Shown here piece by piece: positions 22,998-31,516 of a stretch of DNA of 33,466 nt. The first letter of the stretch is position 1. Each line of letters opens with the position of its first letter. Below the pieces are notes generated by a model. It ran no database searches. It saw nothing but the letters and a program-made list of their open reading frames with translations, and had not been told where the DNA came from. The stretch is taken from the NCBI GenBank assembly GCA_016866785.1, contig VGLH01000036.1, positions 1-33,466 of the forward strand. Direction: 5' to 3'. A program made the position numbers and the translations under genes. This DNA is from Candidatus Poribacteria bacterium (GTDB lineage: Bacteria; Poribacteria; WGA-4E; GCA-2687025).

Positions 22998-24377
22998 ATG
23001 TCCAGCAGCGAACTCGCGGTGCGCGGAGGACCCAAGGCGGTTCCGGAGTACGAAGGTCGCGGAGAGCCCAAGATCGGACATGACGAGTTCTTGGAGATGG
23101 CGCGAACGTGGGGCTACTCCGACGATGCGGTGAAGCGGATCGCCGCAGCCGTGCAGGGGGAGAACATCGGCGGCGGGCCCTTCTTCGCGCGGTACAAGTC
23201 CGGCTCGAACGTCGAGACGATGGAGCGCGAGATCGAGGAGCGCTTCGGCGTCCGCCACGTGCTCGCCGTGAGCTCCGGGACGGCGGCGCTGCACACCGCG
23301 TACGTCGCCGCCGACATCGGCCGAGGCGACGAGGTGATCGTGCCGGGCTACACGTTCCTGGCGACGGCGATGGCGGTCGTGGTCGCTCGCGGCGTTCCCG
23401 TGTGGTGCGACATCGACGAGTCGATGACCATCGATCCGAAGGACGTCGAAGCGCGCATCACGTCCCTGACGAAAGCCATCGCGCCGGTTCACATGAACGG
23501 CTACGTGTGCGACATGGACGCCATCCGTGAGATCGCACAGCGGCACAACCTTCGGATCGTTGAGGACTGCGCCCAGGCGTACGGCGCCAGCTTCAGGGGA
23601 CGCCGCGTCGGCACGATCGGCGATCTGGGGTGCTTCAGCATCAGCTCCTACAAGACTACCGGCGGCGGCGAGGGCGGTCTCGTCATGTGCAACGACGACG
23701 CGCTGTTCGCGCGCGTTCAGGGCTGGGCGGAGGCCGGCGGGCTGTGGCGTCCCGACCGGTTCGCCAAGGCGCGCTGGGAAGGCGAGCTCTTCTGCGGACT
23801 CAACTACCGTATGTCGGAGCTCGAAGGGACCGTCGATCTCGTACAGACGCGCAAGGCGGATGCGCAGCTCGCGCGATGGCGAGCCAACAAGCGCCGCATC
23901 CTAGCCGGCCTCGGCTCCTACAGTGGCGTCACGCCGCAGCGGATCCACGACCTGGGCGGCGAGATGGGGCATTCCATCGGGTTCTTCTGCCCCACGGCTC
24001 AGGCTGCGGCCGATGCCGCTCACGCGCTGCGAGCGGAAGGCGTGTCTTCCGGAACGCGCGGACCCAGCGCCAACGAGGATTGGCACTACTACCAGCACAT
24101 GTGGCAGATCCTCGACCGAGTGCCGGCGACCTCGGACGGGTGTCCGTGGCACTGCCCGAATGCCGAGGAAGGTCCGAAGACCCGCTACTCGGCGGACATG
24201 TGCCGACGAACCGTCGAACTCACTAGCCGACACGTCTCCGTCCCCCTGAACCAGTGGTGGACGGAGCGCGACTGTGACGCCGTGGCGAGAGCCATCGACA
24301 AAGTGCTGGGAGCCCTCTACGGTCGGAATGCCGGCGGAGCGTCGTGGCTCGACGCGGCAACGGGAGGCGCGGCATGA
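22998..24377 (+). CDS. DegT/DnrJ/EryC1/StrS-family aminotransferase
   Basis: A 459-residue PLP enzyme of the family that transaminates keto-sugars (or forms 3-amino-5-hydroxybenzoate-type products). VSSGTAALHTAYVAADIG (91-108) and DEVIVPGYTFLATA (111-124) are the family signatures. D190 in VEDCAQAYGA is the PLP-pyridine Asp. K219 in SISSYKTTGGGEGG is the Schiff-base Lys. It is longer than most family members (about 370-400), with extra sequence at both ends. ATG 22998 has GGGGGAGA upstream. Its TGA stop overlaps the next ATG by 4 bp. The likely product is an amino-sugar or aminocyclitol; the pathway is not evident. Confidence 0.9.
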   Translation: MSSSELAVRGGPKAVPEYEGRGEPKIGHDEFLEMARTWGYSDDAVKRIAAAVQGENIGGGPFFARYKSGSNVETMEREIEERFGVRHVLAVSSGTAALHTAYVAADIGRGDEVIVPGYTFLATAMAVVVARGVPVWCDIDESMTIDPKDVEARITSLTKAIAPVHMNGYVCDMDAIREIAQRHNLRIVEDCAQAYGASFRGRRVGTIGDLGCFSISSYKTTGGGEGGLVMCNDDALFARVQGWAEAGGLWRPDRFAKARWEGELFCGLNYRMSELEGTVDLVQTRKADAQLARWRANKRRILAGLGSYSGVTPQRIHDLGGEMGHSIGFFCPTAQAAADAAHALRAEGVSSGTRGPSANEDWHYYQHMWQILDRVPATSDGCPWHCPNAEEGPKTRYSADMCRRTVELTSRHVSVPLNQWWTERDCDAVARAIDKVLGALYGRNAGGASWLDAATGGAA

Positions 24378-25195
24378 CGCGGTACATCGCCGCTTATGAC
24401 ACGGAATCCCCGGCGTGCCTTGGCGCCTGCCGACGGATCGTCGACGTGCACCGTCGATTCGGGATGCCTGCCACGTTCTTCGTGACGGGCAGGACGCTCG
24501 AAACGGACGCCGCGGAGTACCGCGATCTGTGGGACGATCCGCTCTTCGAGGTGGCGTCGCACACCTACTCGCATCGGATGCTGAGAGATCATCCGTTCTG
24601 CGGGCCCGCTGCGACCCCCGAGCAGCGCATCGAGGAGATTGTGCGAGGCAAGGACGTCGTGGAGCAGGTCATGGGGCGAGAGTGCGTCGGGCTCCGCCCT
24701 GGCTGAGGCTTCGTCGATGGCCTCCGCGGCGCGGCGGCAGAGCTCGAGTGCATCGCCGGAGCCGGATTCGGCTACGTCAGCAGCAGGTTGTGGGGACCTG
24801 ACTACTCGCTCCCGGCGTTGCTGCTCGAGCCGGAGACCTACGCCGCTGACGGGTTCCCGAGCCTATGGGAACTCCCTGGACACGGGTGGCACGAGAACCT
24901 GCTGAAAGACCACAATCGCTGGGGGCCCCGCCGCGTGACGCTGTGGCCTCCCTCCATGCCCGAAACCATCCCGCCAGGGTTCCTCAAGACGCCTGAGGAC
25001 GAGTTCGCGGTGAATCGGGTCTTCCTCAACTGCGCCAGAGCCGACGCCCTCATCTTCGTCTCGCTCATTTGGCATCCGTGGTCGCTGGCGCGGTTCGACC
25101 CACCGATGCGGATGCTCGAGCTGACGTTCGAGCACGCGACACGGCAGGGGTTCCAGCTCTCGACGTACGCCGACCTGTGGCGCTCGCTCGTCTGA
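24374..25195 (+). pseudogene. NodB-like deacetylase gene interrupted by an in-frame TGA
   Basis: One frame runs for 273 codons, translationally coupled (ATGA) to the aminotransferase, with a single TGA at codon 111 (24704-24706). Before it are DTES (9-12, motif 1 Asp), SHTYSH with the metal His pair H63/H67, and GLRPG (106-110). After it GFVDGLRG continues immediately, with a late WHPWSL supplying a final His. The TGA sits where motif 3 has an aromatic residue (R-P-x-Tyr/Trp-G), so a TGG to TGA change is the simplest cause. Either the gene is inactivated, or the codon is read through (Trp, or less likely selenocysteine). TGA is an ordinary stop in many other genes here, so code reassignment is unlikely. 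A sequence error is also possible. Confidence 0.8.
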
Positions 25196-25201
25196 CCGGC
25201 G

Positions 25202-27094
25202 TTACCAGTAGACGTAGGAGATCGTCCACTCGCGGAAGATGGTCCCGTAGAGGCTCCAGAGCCCGAGCATCGTCGCGTCGCCGAGCGTAACGCCGAGGAA
25301 TAAGGGCACCGTCTTGCGATGCCCGGCGATGCCAGCGAAACGCAGGAGTGTCCAGCGGACGGCCCACGCCAGGAAGATCGGGAACCAGAGATGGCGAAGC
25401 ATCCATTCGCCGCCCATGATGTAGCCCAGCGGGTGGAGCTGCCACCAGAAGAAGGTCCTGCCCAGGATGCCCAGTAGCAGGACCATCGCGCCTCCAATGA
25501 CGAAGTAGACGATGTAGGCGAGGTCTACGCCTGTCGGGCGGTACTGCAACTGCGAGGCGACCTGCGGGAATGCCCAGTCGCCCACCCACGTCTGAACCGA
25601 ATAGACGTAGCTCCGCTGTAGGTTCCCGACGAACCCGACGAGAGTGCCGATGACCAGCGCAGCGACGATCGCGGCGACGAACCTGCCCGCTGAACGGCTC
25701 TGCAGGCGGTCGCGCAGGTAGAGCGATTCGAGCACCTGCGGCATTGGCGTCCCGCGCTGACCGAAGTCCACGAAGCGGAAGACGGCGAACCCAGCGAGGC
25801 TCCCCGCCGGCAGTGACCGTACGCCCAGGAAGCTCGTCAGCATGCCCGACGCCGTGAAGGGCAGCTCATGCGTCGGCGGGCCCACCTGCGCGCGAAGCCG
25901 CGTCGTCACGATGGACATCACGAAGTAGGAGCCCAGAAAGAGCACGCCGACCCACACTGCCATCCCCGCGAACGCCAGGAACCCGACCAGGAACATCGCT
26001 GAGACCACGAATCCCACGACGGCGAAGCGGTACGGGCTGTCGTCGTCCGAGCTCCTTCGCCCTCGAAGAACGTCGCGCACGACGGCTCCGATGTGATGCC
26101 GCGCCCACCACAGGAACATGGCCCCCATGAGCATCATCCCGCCCATGCCCTGCGACCAGAATCCCGGGAACCCCGGGATTCGATGCAGCCCCGCCGCCCT
26201 CCCTGCGACGGCGATCACCTTCCAGAACCAGTAGAAGAACCAGATCGAAAACGATAGCTCGACGGGAATGAAGTAAGCGAGTCCGAAGACGAAGGGCAGG
26301 AACTCGACGTAGGCGGCGTCAATGGCGTTCCAGGGCGCTTCCGTGAAAAGGGCTCCCAGGTCGAACTTCCCGTAGGTGAGCCCCGGGACCGAGGGATAGA
26401 GCTGATGGAGCCCGTTCAGCAGACTGAGCGCGGCGGCTCCAGCGAAACCAATCCAAAACCGACCGGAGCCAAACACTTCGCCACCGGATCGCATGACTCC
26501 GAGCGGAATCTGCGCGACGGGGAACGCAAGCCGCTCACGGTCTGTCCACTGACGCCGCAGCAGCAGGTCGAGGCACACCATCGCGGTGTAGAGTGCGACG
26601 AGGAACGCCGACCAGTAGGCGAGCGGACGGACGAACGCGGCGATCGTGCGCCGTGCGAAGAAGGTCTCGCCGTTGTGGTAGAGCCCGGCGACAATGTTCT
26701 TGTCCCACACGAACAGCCACCTGGGCAGATGGCGAAAGAGAATCGTCTCCCATTCGTTCTCCGGCGAGGCGAAGTGGGCGGGATACCCGATGACTTGGGT
26801 GAGCATCTCGATCGTGTCGTGTCCCACGGCGGCGGTCGAAGCCGCGAGAACCGCGTAGATCAGGAGCAGCTCCCCCGGGCGCAGGGCTGCTTCTGGACTC
26901 CATCGGGCCACGAGCCGATTGGAGCCGGCTAGCACGAAGACGACGAAGATCGCGTTGATGAACAGCGACATGATCGTGAAGCCGTTCCACGTGCTGGCAA
27001 CCCAGTACTGGCTCGCCGGCGCGATGGCAAAGGCGATCACGAACGCGCGGGCTCGGATCGAGCCGTCGTCTGCCGTGGTCTTGATGCGGGGCAT
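25202..27094 (-). CDS. DUF6785/DUF6784-like polytopic membrane protein
   Basis: A 630-residue integral membrane protein with at least twelve hydrophobic segments and conserved soluble loops such as GHDTIEMLTQVIGYP (about 90-105), DRERLAFPVAQIPLG and YLRDRLQSRS. I recognise it from memory as the DUF6785/DUF6784 type found near sugar-catabolic genes in Poribacteria, Armatimonadetes and Planctomycetes, distantly like OPT oligopeptide transporters. A solute transport role is inferred, not shown. The ATG at 27094 has only a weak ribosome site. The gene ends 6 bp from the convergent deacetylase relic, and an enolase-superfamily gene precedes it on the same strand by 84 bp, so the two may be co-transcribed. 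Confidence 0.7.
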   Translation of the reverse strand: MPRIKTTADDGSIRARAFVIAFAIAPASQYWVASTWNGFTIMSLFINAIFVVFVLAGSNRLVARWSPEAALRPGELLLIYAVLAASTAAVGHDTIEMLTQVIGYPAHFASPENEWETILFRHLPRWLFVWDKNIVAGLYHNGETFFARRTIAAFVRPLAYWSAFLVALYTAMVCLDLLLRRQWTDRERLAFPVAQIPLGVMRSGGEVFGSGRFWIGFAGAAALSLLNGLHQLYPSVPGLTYGKFDLGALFTEAPWNAIDAAYVEFLPFVFGLAYFIPVELSFSIWFFYWFWKVIAVAGRAAGLHRIPGFPGFWSQGMGGMMLMGAMFLWWARHHIGAVVRDVLRGRRSSDDDSPYRFAVVGFVVSAMFLVGFLAFAGMAVWVGVLFLGSYFVMSIVTTRLRAQVGPPTHELPFTASGMLTSFLGVRSLPAGSLAGFAVFRFVDFGQRGTPMPQVLESLYLRDRLQSRSAGRFVAAIVAALVIGTLVGFVGNLQRSYVYSVQTWVGDWAFPQVASQLQYRPTGVDLAYIVYFVIGGAMVLLLGILGRTFFWWQLHPLGYIMGGEWMLRHLWFPIFLAWAVRWTLLRFAGIAGHRKTVPLFLGVTLGDATMLGLWSLYGTIFREWTISYVYW

Positions 27095-27178
27095 GGTTCA
27101 CGCATACGGGACGCAGGTCGATTGCGAACGTGTGGCCACGAGATTGGGCGAACCGATGACGTTGCGGACCGTGCGGCG

Positions 27179-28333
27179 TTAGCGCCGCCACCTCACCTGG
27201 ACGCCGTGGCGCTCCACGAAGGCGTCGTCGATCTCCATGCCCCATCCCGGGCGGTCCGGCACGTCCATGTGTCCGCCCTTGACCTCGGGATAGCCGGGAA
27301 ACAGATGGGGCCATGCGACATGCTGTTTGTCGTTCGGGAATGTCTCGACGACGAGACCGTTGGGTATGGCGGCGACAAGCTGGACGTGGAAGTGGGGTAC
27401 GTGATGCGGCGCGAACGGAATGCCGTGGGCGTGGCAGAACGAGGCGACCTTGAGGAACTCGGTGACGCCGCCGTTCTTGATCGCGTCGAACTGCATGAAC
27501 CGGATGCCGCCTCGCTCGACGAGACTACGGCATTCCGCAAGGTCGATGTGGTTCTCACCGGACGCGATGGGGATCGTCGTCGCGTGGGCGATCTCGCCGC
27601 AGGCGGTGTCTGGGTCGTACTCGTCCGTGCGCCGAACGGGAACGGGCTCTTCGAGCCAGTAGAGCTCGTACGGTTCCAGGCGCTTGCAGGTCTCGATGGC
27701 GGTAGGCACGTCCCACGCCTGGTTCACGTCTGCCATCAGCGTGATCGAGCTCCCGAACTCCCGTCGAAAGGCGCGGACGCGCGCTTCGCTGTCCTGCGGG
27801 GAACCTCGACCGATTCGGATCTTGAGCGCGTTGTACCCGCCTTGGCCCATCGACTCCTCGGCTTCGGCGACCATCGCTTCGAGAGACTGGTTCTCGATGT
27901 AGAAGCCCTCGGACAGGTAGGCGGGGATGGGGCGCGGTCTGCCGCCCAACAATCGGCAGATGGACAGGTCGGCTGCCTTTGCCTTGATGTCCCATAGGGC
28001 GAGATCGACGGCGGCGATCGCGGCGAGCACGGTCCGGCGGCTCCAGCGCGTCGTCGGCGCGTCCGGACCCAGCAGCGAACGCTCCATCCGAGACCAGTGA
28101 TACTCGGTCTCAGCCGCATGCTCGCCGATGAGCAGGTCTCGGAAAACGGAGTCGATGATCTCGCATACCTCCGCCAGGGGTCCGCCGCGCGATTCACCGA
28201 TACCCATCAGTCCGTCGGCTGTCGTGATGCGGCAGACGGCGTCGGTGCTCGACGTGATGGGTCCTCCGGACAGACCTCGCGGAACAGGCAGCGGGATGGA
28301 GACCCACGCGCATTCGACTTCGGCGATCCTCAT
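27179..28333 (-). CDS. Enolase-superfamily (mandelate racemase/muconate lactonizing type) enzyme
   Basis: A 384-residue enolase-superfamily enzyme, predicted acid-sugar dehydratase or racemase. The capping domain is about 1-120. The barrel carries K171-I-R173 (LKIRIG), metal ligands D202 (ADVNQAW), E228 (WLEEP) and E260 (ASGEN), then D283 (QFDAIKNGG) and H310/H311 (APHHVPH). The KxR Lys plus an Asp-His pair is the mandelate-racemase-subgroup pattern, where Lys and His act on opposite faces. ATG 28333 follows AGGAGG with 6 bp spacing. It is divergent from the GH42-like gene. Galactonate, gluconate or a related sugar acid is likely; the specific one cannot be read. Confidence 0.9.
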   Translation of the reverse strand: MRIAEVECAWVSIPLPVPRGLSGGPITSSTDAVCRITTADGLMGIGESRGGPLAEVCEIIDSVFRDLLIGEHAAETEYHWSRMERSLLGPDAPTTRWSRRTVLAAIAAVDLALWDIKAKAADLSICRLLGGRPRPIPAYLSEGFYIENQSLEAMVAEAEESMGQGGYNALKIRIGRGSPQDSEARVRAFRREFGSSITLMADVNQAWDVPTAIETCKRLEPYELYWLEEPVPVRRTDEYDPDTACGEIAHATTIPIASGENHIDLAECRSLVERGGIRFMQFDAIKNGGVTEFLKVASFCHAHGIPFAPHHVPHFHVQLVAAIPNGLVVETFPNDKQHVAWPHLFPGYPEVKGGHMDVPDRPGWGMEIDDAFVERHGVQVRWRR

Positions 28334-28390
28334 CGTTGCCTCCTCGATGTCCTGCCACGAGCGCGACTCGGCGCGGGGTGCTGCCTCAGC

Positions 28391-28396
28391 ACTATA
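28391..28396 (-). promoter_or_regulatory. Putative extended -10 for the enolase-superfamily gene
   Basis: On the minus strand TGGTATAGT gives a TATAGT -10 with an upstream TG, 57 bp before the ATG at 28333. No good -35 is seen, which fits an extended -10 promoter. The 147-bp divergent region 28334-28480 serves both genes. Confidence 0.35.
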
Positions 28397-28480
28397 CCAC
28401 GAACGACTGTCCGGTTGCCCTGCGCCCAACCATCGGCAAGAATCGAGTTCCAGACGGACTGGCAAGAAAGGGTTTCCGCG

Positions 28481-30568
28481 ATGCCGACACAGCACCTGCC
28501 CCGCTTCCCGTACGGCGCTGTCTACTTCCGCAAGTCCTACCCGCCGCGCGAGGACTGGGAGCGCGACTACCGTACCGCGTTCGAGGACGGTATGAACACC
28601 TTCCGGCACTGGTTCCTGTGGTCGGCGATCGAGATCGAGCCGGGAGTCTACGACTGGGACGACTACGACCGGCAGCTCGACCTCGCCGCCGAGAATGGCA
28701 TCGCGACGGTCATCGCGGAGATGATCACCGCAGCGCCCGAATGGGCATTCCGCCGGTTCGCGCACGCTCGGTTCCGCACAAAGGATGGCGCACCTGTGCG
28801 AAGCCATTGGGGCGGCAGCAGCGCGACCGGTGGGTTCCCCGGACTCTGTCTCGACAACGACGATTGGCGCGATTATGCCGAAGGCTTTCTGCGCGCGCTT
28901 GCCGAGCGCTACCGCTCCCATCCTGGTTTGGGCGGGTACGACATCTGGAACGAGTGTTTCCACTCGACGTCAGTCTGCTACTGTGACGCGACGCTCGCGA
29001 AGTTTCGCGACTGGCTTCGGCGGAAATACGGCGATCTGCGCACGCTCGGAGCCGCGTGGTACCGGCACAGCTTCGCCGAGTGGAAAGACATCGACGCGCC
29101 GCGCAACTGGGCGGGCAACGCGGAGTGCATGGACTGGCAGCAATTCCGCATCGAGAACGCGTACGAGCAGATGCGTTGGCGCGCGGACGTGATTCGGGGC
29201 GTCGATCCCGACCACGCGATCACGGCGCATGGCGTCGCGCAGACGCTGTCGGACATGCCGAGCTGCTGCGACGAGTGGCGTGCCGCGTCAGAGGTCGAGA
29301 GCTGGGGGTTCACGTGGATCGCCGCGCGGAAGGGCGACGAGCCCTGGAAGCAGTGGCACGCCGTCGACCTGGTCCGCGCTGGAGCCCGAGGAAAGCCGTT
29401 CTGGCATGCCGAGGCGCAGGCAGGTCCCTTGTGGATGCAGCCCCAAGTGCTGAACCGAACGCGCGATAGCGGGCGGATCGCGACGCCTGAAGACATCCGG
29501 TTGTGGAACCTGCTGTCGTTCGCTGGAGGAACGCGCGGCTGGCTGTGTCCGCGATGGCGGCCGCTGCTCGACGGACCCCTGTTCGGCGCGTTCGGCATGT
29601 ACGGGATGGACGGGTTGCGTACCGACAGGTCGGCGATGACCAGCCGCATCGCGAACTGGGCGAACTCGGACGAGACGGCGGCGCTCTGGCGATCTGTGCC
29701 AGTCCAGGGCGACATCGGCATCGTGGTCGTCCCCGAGTCGCAGTTGTTCGCGCAGGCGCAGCAGGGGGACACGGCGTACTACACGGAATCGGCGCGCGGA
29801 GCCTACCAGGGGTTCTTCGAAAACAACATCCAGGCGGACTGGGTACACATCGACCACATCCACGAGTACGACGCGCTCTACCTGCCGTACCCCGTCATGC
29901 TGCCACGAGAGGTCACCGACCGGCTCATCGACTGGGTCAAGCGAGGCGGATCGCTCATCTCGGAGGGATGCCCGGGCTACTTCGGCGATCGAGGTCGGGT
30001 CGGCACGCGACAGCCGAACCTCGGGCTCGACGCACTGTTCGGCGCTGTGGAGTCGTACGTCGAGTTCACCCCGGACATCCTGGGTGATCTGACGTTCCAG
30101 GTTGGAGATCTGCGCGTGCGCGGCGGCACGTTCCTGCAAGCCTTCGAGCCCACGTCGGGAACCATCGCCGGGCGGTACGCCGATGGGAAGATCGCCGTCG
30201 TGGACAACGTCTACGGCTCTGGCAGGACGCGGCTCATCGGAACCTTCCCCGGAGCCGGGATGTATCGCGCGCCGAACGACGATTCGAGGCGGTTCTACCG
30301 TGAGCTTCTGTCCTGGTGCGGCAGGGAGCCGCAGGTCACCGTATCGGACCAGCGTGTGACGGCGCGCATCCAAGACGGCGATGGCGGAACCTACCTGTGG
30401 GCCGTGAACCCGACATGCGAACGCGTCTCCGCTGACGTGCGGCTGAACGGCCGGTGGGCGGACCTGGGCCCGGCGGAGTCAATGTGGGGCGAGACGGCGT
30501 TCGGCGAGCCAGGCATCGTGAAGGTCAACGTCGGGGACCGGGACGCCTGCATTGCGCGGCTCGTTTGA
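28481..30568 (+). CDS. GH42-like beta-galactosidase-family glycoside hydrolase
   Basis: A 695-residue clan GH-A enzyme. The N-terminal barrel has FWLWSAIEIEPG-like GH42 features, the acid/base E158 in YDIWNEC, a Cys cluster CYCDATLAKFRDWL just after it (the zinc-cluster region of GH42), and the nucleophile candidate E311 in PFWHAEAQAG. A central trimerisation-type domain with QGDIGIVVVPESQ and YLPYPVMLP (about 400-520) and a small beta C-terminal domain follow. No signal peptide is seen, so it works inside the cell on small oligosaccharides. Start ATG 28481 follows AAAGGG; the frame open from 28097 is antisense to the enolase-superfamily gene. It leads into DUF1080 and a 2-hydroxyacid dehydrogenase. 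Confidence 0.82.
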   Translation: MPTQHLPRFPYGAVYFRKSYPPREDWERDYRTAFEDGMNTFRHWFLWSAIEIEPGVYDWDDYDRQLDLAAENGIATVIAEMITAAPEWAFRRFAHARFRTKDGAPVRSHWGGSSATGGFPGLCLDNDDWRDYAEGFLRALAERYRSHPGLGGYDIWNECFHSTSVCYCDATLAKFRDWLRRKYGDLRTLGAAWYRHSFAEWKDIDAPRNWAGNAECMDWQQFRIENAYEQMRWRADVIRGVDPDHAITAHGVAQTLSDMPSCCDEWRAASEVESWGFTWIAARKGDEPWKQWHAVDLVRAGARGKPFWHAEAQAGPLWMQPQVLNRTRDSGRIATPEDIRLWNLLSFAGGTRGWLCPRWRPLLDGPLFGAFGMYGMDGLRTDRSAMTSRIANWANSDETAALWRSVPVQGDIGIVVVPESQLFAQAQQGDTAYYTESARGAYQGFFENNIQADWVHIDHIHEYDALYLPYPVMLPREVTDRLIDWVKRGGSLISEGCPGYFGDRGRVGTRQPNLGLDALFGAVESYVEFTPDILGDLTFQVGDLRVRGGTFLQAFEPTSGTIAGRYADGKIAVVDNVYGSGRTRLIGTFPGAGMYRAPNDDSRRFYRELLSWCGREPQVTVSDQRVTARIQDGDGGTYLWAVNPTCERVSADVRLNGRWADLGPAESMWGETAFGEPGIVKVNVGDRDACIARLV

Positions 30569-30658
30569 CGCTTGCGCGCGTCGCGCTCCCTGCTGACAAT
30601 ACGTGTCGATGACACGCCCGGAGTCGCAGCGACGTGGTACTACCAGGAGGAAACGACG

Positions 30659-31417
30659 GTGGCACAGAAGAAGCGCCCGGCATCGGTTGGCTACGATGAC
30701 ACGCCGATGCTCCCCGACTCGAAGTGGCGAGTTCACGACGGCAAGCGTCCGCACCCGGTCATCGTCACGCCCGGAACGTCGAGCACTGCCCGCAAGGCGG
30801 GGACGGCTCCCGACGATGCCGCTGTCCTGTTTGACGGGACCGACCTCTCGAAGTGGGAGAGCGTCAAGGGAGGTCCCGCACAGTGGAAGGTATCGGGCGG
30901 CGCGATGACCGTGACGCGAACCGGCGACATCCAGACGAAGCAGCACTTCGGCGACTGCCAACTTCACCTGGAGTTCGCCACACCGAAGGTCGTCAAGGGC
31001 AACAGCCAGGGCAGGGGTAACAGCGGCGTATTCCTGATGGGTCGGTACGAGATCCAGGTCCTCGACGGCTACGACAACCCGACCTACGCGGACGGAACCA
31101 CGGCGGCGATCTACGGCCAGTATCCGCCGCTGGTGAGCGCCTGCCGCGCGCCCGGCGAATGGCAGACCTACGACATCGTCTTCCGCGCGCCGCGCTGGAA
31201 CGACGGCAAGCTGCGCGCTCCGGCGTACATCACCGTGCTCTACAACGGGATCGTCGTCCACAACCACACGGCGGCGATGGGTCCGACGGGGCATCGATCC
31301 GTGTCCAACTACGACACGCCGCATCCGGACAAGGGCCCGTTGCGCCTCCAGGACCACGGCGACAAGGTTCGGTTCCGCAACATCTGGATGCGCGAACTGA
31401 CCGACTACGACGCGTAG
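30659..31417 (+). CDS. DUF1080 (3-keto-disaccharide hydrolase type) protein
   Basis: A 252-residue protein whose main part is a concanavalin-like DUF1080 domain: AVLFDGTDLSKWESVKGG (near 57-74), then NSGVFLMGRYEIQVLDGY and EWQTYDIVFRAPRW. Some members hydrolyse 3-keto-glycosides such as 3-keto-trehalose or 3-keto-glucosides; others are binding modules. There is no signal peptide, in contrast to many exported members. GTG 30659 is fixed by a strong AGGAGG at 30645-30650, 8 bp upstream. A longer in-frame reading to 30572 is not supported. It lies 90 bp after the GH42-like gene. Confidence 0.88.
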   Translation: MAQKKRPASVGYDDTPMLPDSKWRVHDGKRPHPVIVTPGTSSTARKAGTAPDDAAVLFDGTDLSKWESVKGGPAQWKVSGGAMTVTRTGDIQTKQHFGDCQLHLEFATPKVVKGNSQGRGNSGVFLMGRYEIQVLDGYDNPTYADGTTAAIYGQYPPLVSACRAPGEWQTYDIVFRAPRWNDGKLRAPAYITVLYNGIVVHNHTAAMGPTGHRSVSNYDTPHPDKGPLRLQDHGDKVRFRNIWMRELTDYDA

Positions 31418-31450
31418 CGGCTCCCGCGTCGCGTCTCGATGGATCGAGCC

Positions 31451-31491
31451 CACGAGCCCGCACCCAGACGGAGCGTCGGTGTGGGCTCGTG
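31451..31491 (+). promoter_or_regulatory. Strong 41-nt RNA hairpin in the leader of the 2-hydroxyacid dehydrogenase gene
   Basis: A 14-bp stem (31451-31464 with 31478-31491, one G-U pair) encloses a CA bulge and an inner GACG/CGTC stem with a GAG loop. It ends 15 bases before the ribosome site of the dehydrogenase. No U-run follows, so it may be a factor-dependent terminator, an RNA-processing or stability element, or an attenuator for the last gene of the cluster. Confidence 0.6.
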
Positions 31492-31516
31492 TGGTGCTCG
31501 CCGAACGGAGGCAAGC

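Noticed and set aside
24707-24760. Selenocysteine insertion element after the TGA
   Set aside because: The GC-rich sequence can fold several ways, and none has a convincing bacterial SECIS shape by eye. No sel genes are in the window.
24374-25195. Reassigned TGA codon (TGA = Trp) throughout the organism
   Set aside because: TGA is the natural stop of many intact genes here (for example the aminotransferases ending at 2583 and 24377), so a global reassignment is not supported.
27173-27188. GCGGCG-TTAG-CGCCGC hairpin at the end of the enolase-superfamily gene
   Set aside because: A short 6-bp stem with no U-run in GC-rich sequence that overlaps the stop codon is not enough to call a terminator.
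28097-28480. Upstream extension of the GH42-like frame
   Set aside because: It lies antisense over the enolase-superfamily gene and has no ribosome site. The ATG at 28481 with AAAGGG explains the start better.
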